Of a DNA stretch of 64,000 bases, positions 24,101 to 35,604 are shown piece by piece. Location of the stretch: assembly GCA_963693365.1 (NCBI GenBank), contig CAVNZM010000010.1:2976001-3040000 (forward strand), given 5' to 3'. The stretch is from Amoebidium appalachense. Its lineage: Eukaryota > Ichthyosporea. The notes under the pieces are model-generated. The model searched no databases. It had not been told where the DNA came from and was given only the letters and a program-made list of their open reading frames with translations. The stretch's first letter is position 1; every line of letters begins with the position of its first letter. Made by a program: the position numbers and the translations under genes.

Positions 24101-25466
24101 AACACACGCACACGCACACGCATACGCATACGCACACGCACACGCACACGCACACACGCGTGCCTTGCACGTGCACACACAGCGCACAGCACATCTACAC
24201 ACACACACCACACACTCGCGCACACACACACTCATATGGACATGCACACGCAAACACACTCGCACACACGCACGGTCGCGCGCACACGCACGGTCGCGCA
24301 CACACGCGCGGTCGCGCACACACGCACGGGCGCGCACACACGCACGGGCGCGCACACACCAGTTGGAAGCACACCAAACACATAGAGACACACACAGACA
24401 CACCCCTGCACGCAATATGCGCGCGCACACACGTACACGTACACGTACACACAAGTACAAGTACACGTACATGTACCCACTAGTACACAAAATCTGTACA
24501 CACACAGACAGATATCGTCATACACCTCCTGTGCAACCCACTCGCACTCGTGGGGGGTCACAACTCTAGCTAAACACGTACTAGCATACACACAGACATC
24601 TCATACAGCACGGCAGCTGCTATCGGGTAAGAAAAGGTTATGCTGCACACACCCTACAAGCAAATACAGACATGGACACGCATTGCTTTGCTATAACGCA
24701 AAGTAGAACCGCTATGCACACACCAAGACACATGTACGAGCAAACACACATGCAAACACGTGTCGGACACGGACACACACAACTGCCTAGGCGTGTAGGC
24801 AAGCAGGTGTGTGGTGCACCATGCACCCTACCTGCGTGCACGCACATGAGCACCACCTATGCATGGCACGGGACCTTGTGCACGGATTCGGATACAAAGA
24901 CATAGGTCACCCACACATTCCAGCCACACAGCTGCATCAGGCACCCACTTAGATACACTAGAGGTCATGGGGGTGGCAGCCAGAGGAGCACTGGTATGCA
25001 TGTAAAACGAGAAGATACACCCACACACCTTGTTACTCTTATGCCCTTCTTAACCCTCCAACCCCACCAGGCACCATACGGGGGCAGATTATTCGGGACC
25101 AGAACAGCAACCGGCTGCCTGACGAAGGGGAGGGCATTGGGGGAGCGCTGGTGGTGGTCAAGGATGCAGCAGGGGTGCAGGTGGCCAACACCACCACAAA
25201 TGCCAATGGGCTGTACACATTTGCCCTGAGGCCAGCCATCTATGACGTGTGGATCGAGGCCATCCCCGGCGTCACATTTCCGGCCGCCGTGAGGCGCAAC
25301 CGCCAGATCACCCTGGTAGCCAATCAGACTGCAAGCTACAACTTTGCTATTGGTATGTTGCTTTGGTTTGATTTTTTACTTATTCAGCTATTTTTTTTAA
25401 ATTATTTCAAATTCGTTTTTTTTTTTTTTTCTGTTTTTTTTTTTTTTTTTTGGCCGGGGGGTGGGT

Positions 25467-25502
<36 letters not shown>

Positions 25503-28261
25503 GGGGGGGGGGGGGGGGGGGGGGGGAGGTATGGAGGAGGGGAGAAGAGAGCGATGGGGATGGTGCACGAGTGCGGGTGTGGTTGATTTTAAGATGGAGG
25601 CATGGCCTGTATGGCCTATTTTAAGGTGCGGGTATAGTTTTTTTTAATTGCTGGTATGGTGTATTATTATATGGGAGAGTATGGTCTATTATTAGGTGCG
25701 AGTGCTATCTATTCTCGGTGCCGGTCTGACCATCCAACCAGGGCCATCAGTCGGCAGCAGCCTGAGTGGGCGGGTTTACAACGACCTCAACGGGGACGGC
25801 GCATATGCACCCAGTGAGGGCCTGCCGTTTGTGCTGGTGGGCCTTGTGGATGGTGCAGGCAAGCAGCTGGCCACGGCCGAGACGGATGCTGGCGGGACCT
25901 TCCGCATGCGGCTGCCTGGGCCGGGCAGCTACCGGGTGGTGGCACTGGACGGCACGGCCGACTTGCTGCCTGCCGACCCTAAGGGCATGCCTGTCACAGT
26001 GGCTGCAAACACACAGCCGCCTACGGTGAACCTGAGGTTCAGGGATGAAGGTGAGGGCGGATGGTGCTGAGAAGAGGCGGCTGGCGTATTTTTACTACTT
26101 GGGGGGGGGGGGGGGGGGGGGATGGAGAGGAGGCAGATAGGATGCAACACAGGGTGCACACCACCTGGTGGCATGCCTGCAGCCCAGGTCATGTACCATG
26201 GGCTGGCTGCTGACTGGGTGCCTGCAGCCCAGGTCATGTACCATGGGCTGGCTGCTGACTGGGTGCCTGCAGGCACCATCGGGGCGGCCTCCATCGACAA
26301 CGCCACCAATGTGCCTGTCCAGGTCCCCAAGCCTGCCCCCCCACCACCTGCCCCACCGGCACCAGCACCAGCCCCCAGCCCTCCCCCCGCCCCCGAGCCC
26401 CCCCCCGGCCCCCAAACCAGCACCAGCGCCAGGGCCAGCACCCACTGTTGGTGCCGTGACGGGCACAGTGTACCAGGACAAGGACGGCAATAAGTGGCCT
26501 GGGCCCGGTGAGGGCCTGGCAGGGGTGCAGGTGCAGCTGCTGAGCATGATGGGGCCTGAGGCCACGGCACAGACTGGGCCGGCAGGCACATATACCCTGC
26601 AGCCCTCAGCCCCCGGCATGTACCGTGTGGTCGTGGTGCCCCCCAGCGGCATGGCCGTGGCCTGGGAAGTGGACGGAATTTCCGACGGGTCTATGTCATT
26701 GCTGGTCACTGGCCAACAGCAGGTCAACAACATAGACTTTGCTCTGGCACCCCCAGGTACGTGCTAACATGCATGCACGTGCAAGCATAGTGTGCACATG
26801 CATGCACGTGCAAGCATAGAATGTACATGCATGCACGTGCCAGCATAGAATGTACATATGCATGCACGTGCAAGCATAGAATGTACATGCATGCACATGC
26901 AACATACTATGTGCATGCATGCATGTTCAAACATAGAATGTACATGCATGCACGTATCAACCTCTGTGCATGCATGGACGACAAACATGACAAGACAGCG
27001 ACATGCACCTGCAAGCATTTGTACACGTATGCAGCTCTAAACACGTGTGCCAGTGTGCTCTGCACATGCATGCACGTGCAAACATTGGTGTACACTTGCA
27101 CACGCCTGCGTGTCTCTCATGTGTTGCTGACACGCCATCCACCAGCCATCACGGGTAGCATTGTGTCGGCCACGGGGCAGGGCTTGAAGGATGTGATGGT
27201 CAAGCTGCTGGACGGCAAGGAGGAGGCGGTGGATGTGGTGACCAGCCAGCAGGACGGCAGCTACGCCTTCAAGCTGCCCCCCGCAGGCAGCTACCGCGTC
27301 ATGGTCGTGGTGCCCGACGGCCTGCAGGTCGCCAGCGACCCAGACGGCCCCATCGACGGGTTTGCGGCCGTGACGGTGGCCCGGTCAGCCGTGCGAGTGG
27401 GGCCCTTTGGCCTGGAGCAAGCAGGCAAGTGGGCACATGCTGTGACACGTGGCTTTGTTATGTTGTGTTTATGTGTTGTGGCATATGTTGTGGCATATGC
27501 TATGGCACGTGTGTTGTGAGCAGGTTGCTGGGCCCTGGAGACACATAGGTGCTATGCACGGCAGCATGATTTGATTGCTTAGCAACAACAGGCACGAGCA
27601 GTGATCTGGGTTTCCTGATGATGGAAGGCCAGGCCCTCTGAGGTATCTGGGAGAGCCAGTCGGGTAGCATGGTCACTACCATATTAGGAAACCGTGAACA
27701 GTTTTAGTAGCCGACACTCTCTCCAGTCAGCTGTTTGCACCAGCCAATGACCGTGTCTGCTGTTGCCCGTACTCAGATATGGCCGCTAGGCTGGTCTCAT
27801 TGGCTCATGCTGGCCTGCCATTGCCACCGGACATAAAATATGGTGTGTGAATGCCTGACTTTTATCCAATGACCCGCAGGGCCCACGGGCATCACGGGTA
27901 CCATCTTCCAGGATGCAAATGGCAACGGCCGGGCCGACAGCGGGGAGGGCTTGAAGGATGTGATGGTCAAGCTGCTGGACGGCAAGGGGGTGGCGGTGGA
28001 TGTGGTGACCAGCCAGCAGGACGGCAGCTACGTCTTCAAGCTGCCCCCCGCAGGCAGCTACCGCGTCATGGTCGTGGTGCCCGACGGCCTGCAGGTCGCC
28101 AGCGACCCCGACGTCCCCGTGGATGGTTTTGGGTCGGTCACCGTGGGCAAGACAAGCCCGCCCCCCCTGGACTTTGGCCTGAGCAGAGGTGGGCTGATGG
28201 GTCTATCATGCATGGTTGGGGCATGTGTATGTGGGGGTGATGCGGTTTTTTTTTTTTTTTT

Positions 28262-28325
<64 letters not shown>

Positions 28326-31300
28326 AATGAGGCATTCAACATGCAATAGCGAGAGTCTGATTGTGTTTGTGTGTCATGGTGAAGCCGGATGGTGCGGTCT
28401 GGGGCATGTTCATGCATGTTAGGCCCGTTGGGGCTACAGGTGGCAGATCAGTTGGCAGCAACCAATCAGAGATCGTGGTTGCCGAGTACAAGCCATGGCA
28501 TGGGTTGACGCACGTGCACACAGGTCCCTTGATGACACCCACCACTTGGGCCATAGGGCCAATAGATGCCACGTCACGAACCAGGGCATGACACAGGTGT
28601 GCCTGCTGGTGCCCCCATGCATCCCAGACTGCTGACCTGCTTGTCCTCAGACCCGCGGTTCATCACTGGCAGCATTGTGTCGGCCACGGGGCAGGGCTTG
28701 AAGGATGTGATGGTCAAGCTGCTGGACGGCAAGGGGGTGGCGGTGGATGTGGTGACCAGCCAGCAGGACGGCAGCTACGCCTTCAAGCTGCCCCCCGGAG
28801 GCAGCTACCGTGTCATGGTCGTGGTGCCTGACGGCCTGCAGGTCGCCAGCGACCCAGACGGCCCCGTGGACGGGTTCGCGGCCGTGACGGTTGGGTCTGC
28901 ATCAGTCAAGGTTGGGCCCTTTGGCCTGGCTACACCACCACCCCCGCCGACCCTTGCAGGTAAGTGTGTGGGTGGCACAGTGAGGGTTGCAACCGGATGC
29001 ATGGTTTTGGCTGCTTGGGCACTGGTGTTGTGTGGGTGGGTGGCCAGGCAGCCTTGAGCATCGTGGCACATAGAACTCGGCAATCTGATAGGTGGAGCAT
29101 TTTATTTTAAAGGCTAAGCCGACAACATTCAAGGTTTAAAAAATGGTTGCAGGTCAGCATGCCCCTAGATCGGTGTCAAGCAATGCGGGCATGGTGATTG
29201 GGGTGGCATTTCAAGGCTTTCTTCTGACTGGTGGGAAACAGGCTTAAGATTGATGGAACATACGAGGTTGTGTGTCGGAGGCGGAGTTCAAAAACCTTGC
29301 TATATATAGGAACTAACCTGCCAAAAACACTTTTGAGCTCCTCAATTTTGGTCGGGGATATCTACCATTGTTCTCTTTTGCTGTGTGCTGATGACAGGGT
29401 GCACCCGCAGGGCCCACGGGCATCACGGGGACCATCTTCCAGGATGCAAACGGCAACGGCCGGGCTGACAGCGGGGAGGGCTTGAAGGATGTGATAGTCA
29501 AGCTGCTGGACGGCAAGGGGGTGGCGGTGGATGTGGTGACCAGTCAGCAGAACGGCAGCTACGCCTTCAAGCTGCCCCCCGCAGGCAGCTACCGCGTCAT
29601 GGTCGTGGTGCCCGACGGCCTGGAGGTCGCCAGCGACCCAGACGGCCCCGTCGACGGATTTGCCGCCGTGACGGTGGCACCAAACAGGCACATTCCTCGG
29701 CTGGTGTTCGGCCTCAAGCGCCCAGGTTAGTAGTAGGGTGATGCTATGTGCATGGCCTGGACAACCTGAAGGGGGGGGAGGGGGAGGGGGGGGGGGGGGG
29801 GGGGTTGAACCTCTTACCACCACTTGTGCTGACCAACGGCCAATCCGCAGTTGTGCTTGGCGGCAAGATCACAAATCTGGCCGAGCAGGGCTTGAAGGAC
29901 GTGTTGGTCAAGCTGCTGGACTACCGGGGTGTGGCATTGGATGTGGTGAGCAGCCAGCAGGACGGCGGCTACGCCTTCAAACTGCCACTGCCCGGCAGCT
30001 ACCGCATCATACTGGTGGTACCTGCGGGCATGGCTGTGGCCAGCAACCCTGACGGTGAGAACAGCGGCTTTGCTTCCATCTCCTTGGACGGCAGTGCGCC
30101 GGCCCCAGCCAACTTTGTGCTGCGCCAGGAGAATGGTGGGTGTGCAAACAGTAGAGCAAGGTTTCATGCCGGCTCTACGTCATGAGTGCTGACTGGCTGG
30201 TCCACAGAGCCCATACCGCCCCCATCCACAAGCATTGCAGGCAGCATACTGGTGGACGACAAGGGCCTTGCAAACGTCATGGTCAAGCTGCTGGACGGCA
30301 AGGGGGTGGCGGTGGATGTGGTGACCAGCCAGCAGGACGGCAGCTACGCCTTCAAGCTGCCCCCCGCAGGCAGCTACCGCGTCATGGTCGTGGTCCCCGA
30401 CGGCCTGCAGGTCGCCAGCGACCCAGACGGCCCCGTGGATGGGTTTGGGTCGGTGACTGTGAGGGCTGCCAGCCGCCTTCCCCTCCTCAACTTTGTGCTG
30501 CGCCGCACAGGTGGGTGGCAGGCACATACCTTGGAGCTGTGTGGATGTGTGGGTGTGTGGCTGTGGCCAAACCACATGTGCTGCAGGCAGCTGCAGCAAT
30601 GGCATGCTAGTGAGGGCAGAGACGGTTGGTGGTGTGCCTGCACGTTAGGGTTACTCTGTGTGCCTGGCAGGGTGGCTGACAGTATCAATTGCAGCCCCTG
30701 CCCCGGCCCCGGCCCCAACGTCAGGGGGTGCAGGCATCACAGGGCGGATTGTTACTGCCGGCACAGACAAGGGCGTCAGCGGGGTGCTTGTCAAGCTGCT
30801 GGACCCCAAGGGCACCAACCTGGACGTGGCCAACAGCCAGTCAGACGGCAGCTACAGCCTCAAGCCCCAGCCCCCCGGCACGTACCAGCTGATGGTGGTG
30901 GTGCCTGCAACCATGGCCCCGGCCACAGACCCAGATGGCGGCAAGGCCGATGGCCTGGCCCCTGTGGCCGTGCTGCCTGGCCGCCCCCTGAGTCCCTTCA
31001 ACTTTGGCCTGGCGCCGGTAAAAGGCAAGTGCATCCCCGTGTGTTGTTGATGTTGTTTGGAGGTAAGGGCACATTGGACTGACACACCGGGGTGCAGCGG
31101 CCAAGCCCGTGCCCGGGGTGACGGGGACAGTGTATGTGGACAACGACCGCAACTTTAATCTGAGCGATGGGGAGGGCCTGGCCGGCATTGCCCTGGGCCT
31201 GTATGGGCCTGATGGGGCCAAGGTGGCGGCCACCACCAGCGGGGAGGACGGAAGCTACCAGTTTGGGCCCCTACAGCCCGGCACATACCGGGTGGTGGTC

Positions 31301-31875
31301 GAGCCAGACAATGCTGACATGATCCTGGCCGCTGACCCAACGGGCGACCTCTCTGGCGAGGTCACACTCACGGTGGCCCCAGGCAGCACCATTGAGAACC
31401 AGGACTTTGGCTTCCTCCCCTTCGGTACAACTCTCTCCCCTCCCTGTTGCCCCCTGTCCTATTGTGTGTTTTTAGTGGATGGATACAAGCAGGGATCGCC
31501 ATATTGGTGGCAATGCACCACTGACACCTCTTTGGGGCCACAGAGATCCAGGAGACCAAGATCAAGGGCCGGCTGTATGTGGACCGCAACAACAACGGCC
31601 GCTACGATGCCGGGGAGGGGCTGGCCAATGTGCGTGTGTTTGTCATGGACACGGGCAACCGCATGAAGGACAAGGTGCCTACTGAGGCGGACGGCACATA
31701 CACGCTCAAGCCCATCGTGGGGGGTGACTTTGAGGTCTACTTCAAAGGCAGCGACCTGGCCCCGGGCATCACGGTGACTAGGAACAAGGACGGGGAGGAC
31801 AGCGGGTTCAACAAGGTCAAAGTGGCCATGGGTCATGAGGCCACAGGGAATGACTTTGCATTCAGGCAGGAGTAG
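22405..31875 (+). CDS. Secreted multi-domain SdrD-B/CnaB-like repeat protein (14 exons)
   Basis: Exons are 22405-22489, 23587-23895, 25071-25352, 25742-26050, 26273-26756, 27146-27424, 27880-28188, 28651-28959, 29411-29725, 29851-30135, 30208-30510, 30695-31024, 31098-31424 and 31544-31875. Every intron is phase 1. Exon 1 is a signal peptide (MGHRTGLLALLSLLVAGQ). Exons 2-4 and 6-14 each encode one complete Ig-like prealbumin-type domain of about 95-110 residues; exon 5 joins a short tail, a Pro/Ala-rich linker and one domain. The family pattern (IFRDSNNNQRFDAGEG, then GxYxFxLxPGxYxV) matches SdrD B-like/CnaB domains, known from surface adhesins and extracellular matrix proteins. The Asp/Asn-rich calcium-type loop is kept in exons 2-5, 7, 9, 13 and 14, and lost in 6, 8 and 10-12. 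There is no membrane anchor, so the product (about 1418 residues) is probably secreted. Exon 5 carries an apparent one-base frameshift. Introns 6 and 12 use GC donors. The ligand is unknown. Confidence 0.88.
24040..24480. repeat. (CA)n and CA/CG-rich intronic repeat
   Basis: A pure (CA)n run at about 24045-24092 is followed by interrupted cacacgca units and about five copies of a cacacgcacggtcgcg-like unit (24262-24350). It is within the 23896-25070 intron and opens false His-Thr frames. Confidence 0.9.
26183..26272 (+). repeat. 45-bp tandem duplication carrying a 3' splice site
   Basis: Two exact 45-base copies begin at 26183 and 26228, each starting cccaggtcatgtaccatggg and ending tgcctgcag. 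Each end is a usable AG acceptor, so exon 5 of the repeat-domain gene could start at 26183, 26228 or 26273. All three keep phase and would add 30, 15 or 0 residues. Confidence 0.85.
26273..26756 (+). other. Exon 5 of repeat-domain gene, with apparent frameshift in Pro-rich linker
   Basis: The incoming phase reads GTIGAASIDNATNVPVQV into a Pro/Ala linker. The outgoing phase reads APTVGAVTGTVYQDKDG and a complete domain. The two frames differ by one base. The exon is 484 bases where 483 (or 486) would fit, and the switch lies in C-runs at about 26385-26420. A miscounted C homopolymer is the simplest cause; a real frameshift would truncate the protein before nine further domains. Confidence 0.7.
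27146..29725 (+). repeat. Four recently duplicated domain exons (A-B-A-B) with introns
   Basis: Exons 6 and 8 share one start (ITGSIVSATGQGLKDV) and a GPFGL end (type A). Exons 7 and 9 share another start (GPTGITGTIFQDANGNGR) and a xFGL end (type B). The central about 170 bases, from cttgaaggatgtgat to gcgacccagacgg, are almost identical in all four, and also in exon 11. The pattern suggests duplication of a two-exon unit followed by homogenisation of the domain core. Introns between them have diverged in length and sequence. Confidence 0.8.
28243..28323. repeat. T-run joined to ~52-base G-run
   Basis: About 28 T are followed directly by about 52 G, in the intron after exon 7 of the repeat-domain gene. 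Similar T-then-G composites occur at 9709-9769 and 25415-25526, and the reverse complement (C then A) at 6424-6484. Confidence 0.93.
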
Positions 31876-32353
31876 TGCGTGGGCTAAAATTAGCAAGGGC
31901 GGGGTGGAACTGATGCATTATGTGCACGTTGGAAGTGTTTGCGATACCTTAGGCTCACAGCGATGGATGGCCTCCCCGCGTTTGGGGCATTGTGTAACTT
32001 AAAGAGGGTGGGACCGTAAAAGATGCATCTAGCCGAAAGGTGCCTGTAAATTTTAGTAGCCTATCGAAAGTACATCATAAATTGGATTGTATCAGACGGT
32101 GTCGACGGCAGCCACACACAGGCTTTCCCGCCAAAGTTTGGCGCGAAACAACAGAGCTCGGAGAACGGTTCCCGGCCGAGGACGGCGCCCTGCCGGCCCG
32201 CCCTGCGGCGCCTGGAGCGCCCGGCGGTGGTTGCCTGCACCCCAGGGGGAGCATGGGGGACGCAGGGGAAAAGAAATGACAGTAATAAAACAGGAACTAG
32301 TACACCTCATTTGTTCATGAACTCATCACATCTTTTTTCAAACAAGTCCGAAC
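31876..32353. other. Intergenic between two plus-strand genes
   Basis: No coding feature is supported. It has a GC-rich patch at 32160-32260. No terminal inverted repeat was recognised that would pair with sequence after 35604. Confidence 0.5.
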
Positions 32354-33560
32354 ATGGCGGACAAGAAAGGTAGGAAGAGAGTACAAAAACGCTCAGACAA
32401 TGCTACCAGGCTCACAAAAAAACAGCTACTAAAACTGCTAGCTGAACGCAAGAGAAATAATAGCGTCCAAGAAGAAAACAACACAGACACTAGTGCAGAG
32501 GATACACAACGGGAAACCACACAGGAACAGAGCGAGGTTAGCTCAAACAGTCAGGAAAGCACCCATAGTGAGACCAGCGTTAATACTGGGGGTGGGGGGG
32601 TATCACCCCCTTCCCCCGCCCATAGTAGCCCCAATAGCCCTAGTGTAGGTAAAAGCGATTCGGAGGAAGAATGCACCCCCCCTCGCAAAAAGCACAGAGC
32701 AGAGCTTGAAGCTACAAACACACATGCAAACACACCCACACCCACAACCACACCACGGACCGACCCCGCAGAGGGAGCAGCACAGCATGCTGTCGAGGTT
32801 GAAAATCATAGCGACGATTCCCACTCAGGTAGTGATGGCGATGACAGCAGCAGCGATGCTGAGGATGCGGGCAAGGAAAGCAGTAGCAGTGTTGGGGGCT
32901 ACAAGTCCATAGGCTCTAGTGACGATTCAGACGCCGTTCCCCTCACAGTGTTGGTCCGCCTTAGAGAACGTAGGGGTTCTCTGGGGACCGAAAATGACCC
33001 ACCCGCAGCTAGCGTCGACTGGGTTGATGCACAAAACGCGAGTGCACAAGAAACAGTCACCACAGCCCCACTATCTATAAATCCGGATGCAACCACCAAC
33101 CCCACCAGCTCACCAACCCGAGGCCCACCCCCTAAAGAACCACGTATGCCACGCACACACCCAGATGAAAGCACAATCGAAGAGGGGCTCAAGTTTTCTA
33201 ACGCTGGTCTTGATGGGAAATCGATAAAGCCCATGTACATACTCCAACACGTAGACATTTTCATACAGACCATTTGTGACAACATGCTTTGTAAACATTG
33301 TCAAAAACCATACACAAGCACCGGGTTTTCCTCCCAGCGTCGCACTTTTTTCTTTCGGTGTGGCTGTCCTGAGCGTGTATTGAAGTGGTGTACCACATTC
33401 ACCTTGGACGACAATCGCAGTCTGGACATCAATCGCCGTCTGGTTTTGGGGACTATATACACAGGTGTGCCCCCCCCCCCCCCCCCCCCACCCCTCCTCT
33501 CCAAACACACACACACACACGCACCACCATCTCAAAACCATCACCAACACACACACACAT

Positions 33561-33602
<42 letters not shown>

Positions 33603-35604
33603 GCACACACAGGCTATCTCCATCACACACACGCTTACACACACTTTGTCTTTGCAATGTGTTCAGGTGGTGATTTCAGTGGTGCACCGTGTGCGTGCGT
33701 GTGACGTGTGTGTGTGTGTGAGTGTGAGTGTGAGCCTAAACCCTAGCATGTAGGGGCTTCAATGTACAACTTGCATGTGTCTATTGGCGCACAGGTGGCA
33801 ACTGGGGGGATCATCGTGTGTTGTCCATCATAACTGGCCAGCAGCCCATGCAAAAGGCCACTTATGACCGGCAAACCAATATCATTTGGGAGTGTTTCAT
33901 TCAGATATGGAAGGCAGAACAGCAGCGGGTGGTGCGTCTAATAAGGGAAAATTGTGCATGCAAAGGACACGGTGCTGCGCATCCCACCGCCCACCCGGGC
34001 AAATACTGTCCGGTCGATGTAGTCGCAGATGGGAACTGGAGGAAGCCGCGAGGTGCGTGTGTGTCGCATGCGGTGTGGAAACGTGCGTGTGTGCGTTCGC
34101 GTGTGTGAGGATGTGTGTGTGTGTGTGTGCGTGTGCGTGTGCGTGGAAGAGTGTTTGTGTGTGTGTGAGTGTGTGTGTGTGCATGGGGGGACACTCATAC
34201 ATGCTCATCCATACAGGCAACAACTCGATGGACGGCACGGTGATATTGATGGTGCGTTTAGCGCAGGCCCTGGGCGTTGTTACGTATCTCGTCCTCGTGC
34301 ACATCAACAAACACAAAAATGGGTCATTGCTCAAACACCCAGACGTGCCATTTGCCAACCATGCGGGGTTATCGTCAAAATCGATGGATGCTAAGGGCTG
34401 CGGTGAATCAGTTCGCGTGGCGGTCACGAAAGTACAGTTGAACATCAAATCGTTTGGTCATGACGCAGACGCAGCAGCGTGGAAAGCGGTACGGGAGGAG
34501 TTGGAACAATGCCACGAGGAGTGGGAGGAGAATAACCCGGGCGAACCGTGTCCATTCGACCGCGAAACAGTTGAGCGTTTATGCAAGCAGCACGGCGCAA
34601 AACACATTAGGAAGGAACTGCACGATTTAGCGCAGGAATTCAAGCGTGTGTACAAGAAAAAACCGTACCCCGGACAGGCGAACATCGACGGCAATCAGTT
34701 ATCGGGGAGATTTGTCATGCTCTTCCGGCTCGCAATACAACAAGCAAACGGGGACAAGAATAAATTCCAGGAAATATGCCGCGTTGGCAAACAACACTAT
34801 TTCGGGAACCACTCCGAGTGCGATTTTCACGATGACACATACAAACCAACCACCCTACCCGAGATAAAAGACCCGGAGATGCAAGGGGAGATAACGGAAA
34901 CATGGGACCGGTACACGGGGGACAAGAAAGCGGAACAATTTGTTGCCAACTCCCACACCAACATGCTCGAAGCGCGCAACTCCATCGAGGGAATCTACAA
35001 TCCCAAAAATGGCCGAGACAACAATCCACGCACGCAAATCGGGTCTATGGCGGCGACCATGCAAAACAATCAACCACGCAAGTACCTGCGCATCACAATT
35101 AGAGGTTGCCACCTTGAGATCTCCCCACACATGGACAACCAAATACCCCGGTATGTGGTAGACCAGGACCGCAGTCGCGTCTTCAGGAGAACGGAGAAGG
35201 GGAGGGAAATGAACAGGAAACACAAGTCGAGGACGATGAAGGAAACGGTTAAAGCGCGGAACGATAACAGCTACGGCATGCCCAAGAAACACGTGGAGGA
35301 GGAGGGGGGCGAGGGAGATGGAGGCGTGGAGGGAAAACGGAAAGGAAAGGGGAGACACAAAAACAAAGAAACGGAGCAGGAGGGTGGGGCAGATGCAGAT
35401 GACGAAGACGAGGAGGGTGGGAAGAAACAGAAGCGACGAGGACAGAAGGAACTATCGGAGGTGTACGCAAAGGAGACGGCAGATGGGGTGGAAAAGCGCA
35501 CAGTGGAACAGTGTGGAAAGTGCCGGAGGTTCATGCTGGCGGCAAGCATGGCTGGCCATGCAAAATCTAGTAGGTGTGCATCTGTTCCCTTCGTAAAGGA
35601 GTAG
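32354..35604 (+). CDS. Transposase-like protein with zinc motifs (3 exons), possibly domesticated
   Basis: Exons 32354-33464, 33795-34052 and 34217-35604 join with phase-1 GT-AG introns and give 918 residues. Residues 1-290 are Ser/Asp/Glu/Thr-rich and disordered, with a basic PPRKKHRAE signal. A CKHC...RCGC zinc motif lies near 313-337. The middle part contains VVADGNWRKPR at the end of exon 2 and, near 697, SHTNMLEARNSIEGIYNPK. These are reminiscent of the DDE-type transposase-derived proteins common in animal and protist genomes that carry a D-G-x-W motif and an S-x-E-x-x-H-x-x-x-Y-x-P-K-like motif. The C terminus is very charged and ends in a C-x2-C-x11-H-x5-C finger (near 890-911). A 15-base micro-exon at 33667-33681 is possible but not required. 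The catalytic triad could not be confirmed and no terminal repeats were seen, so a domesticated or decaying transposase gene is inferred. Confidence 0.6.
33465..33794 (+). other. Intron 1 of transposase-like gene with C-run and (CA)n
   Basis: Starting at gtgtgcccc, this intron has about 20 C just after the donor and a (CA)n stretch to about 33612. It illustrates the placement of homopolymers beside 5' splice sites in this region. Confidence 0.8.

Noticed and set aside
23861-24591. Overlapping ORFs rich in Cys/Val or His/Thr
   Set aside because: Produced by (CA)n in intron 2 of the repeat-domain gene.
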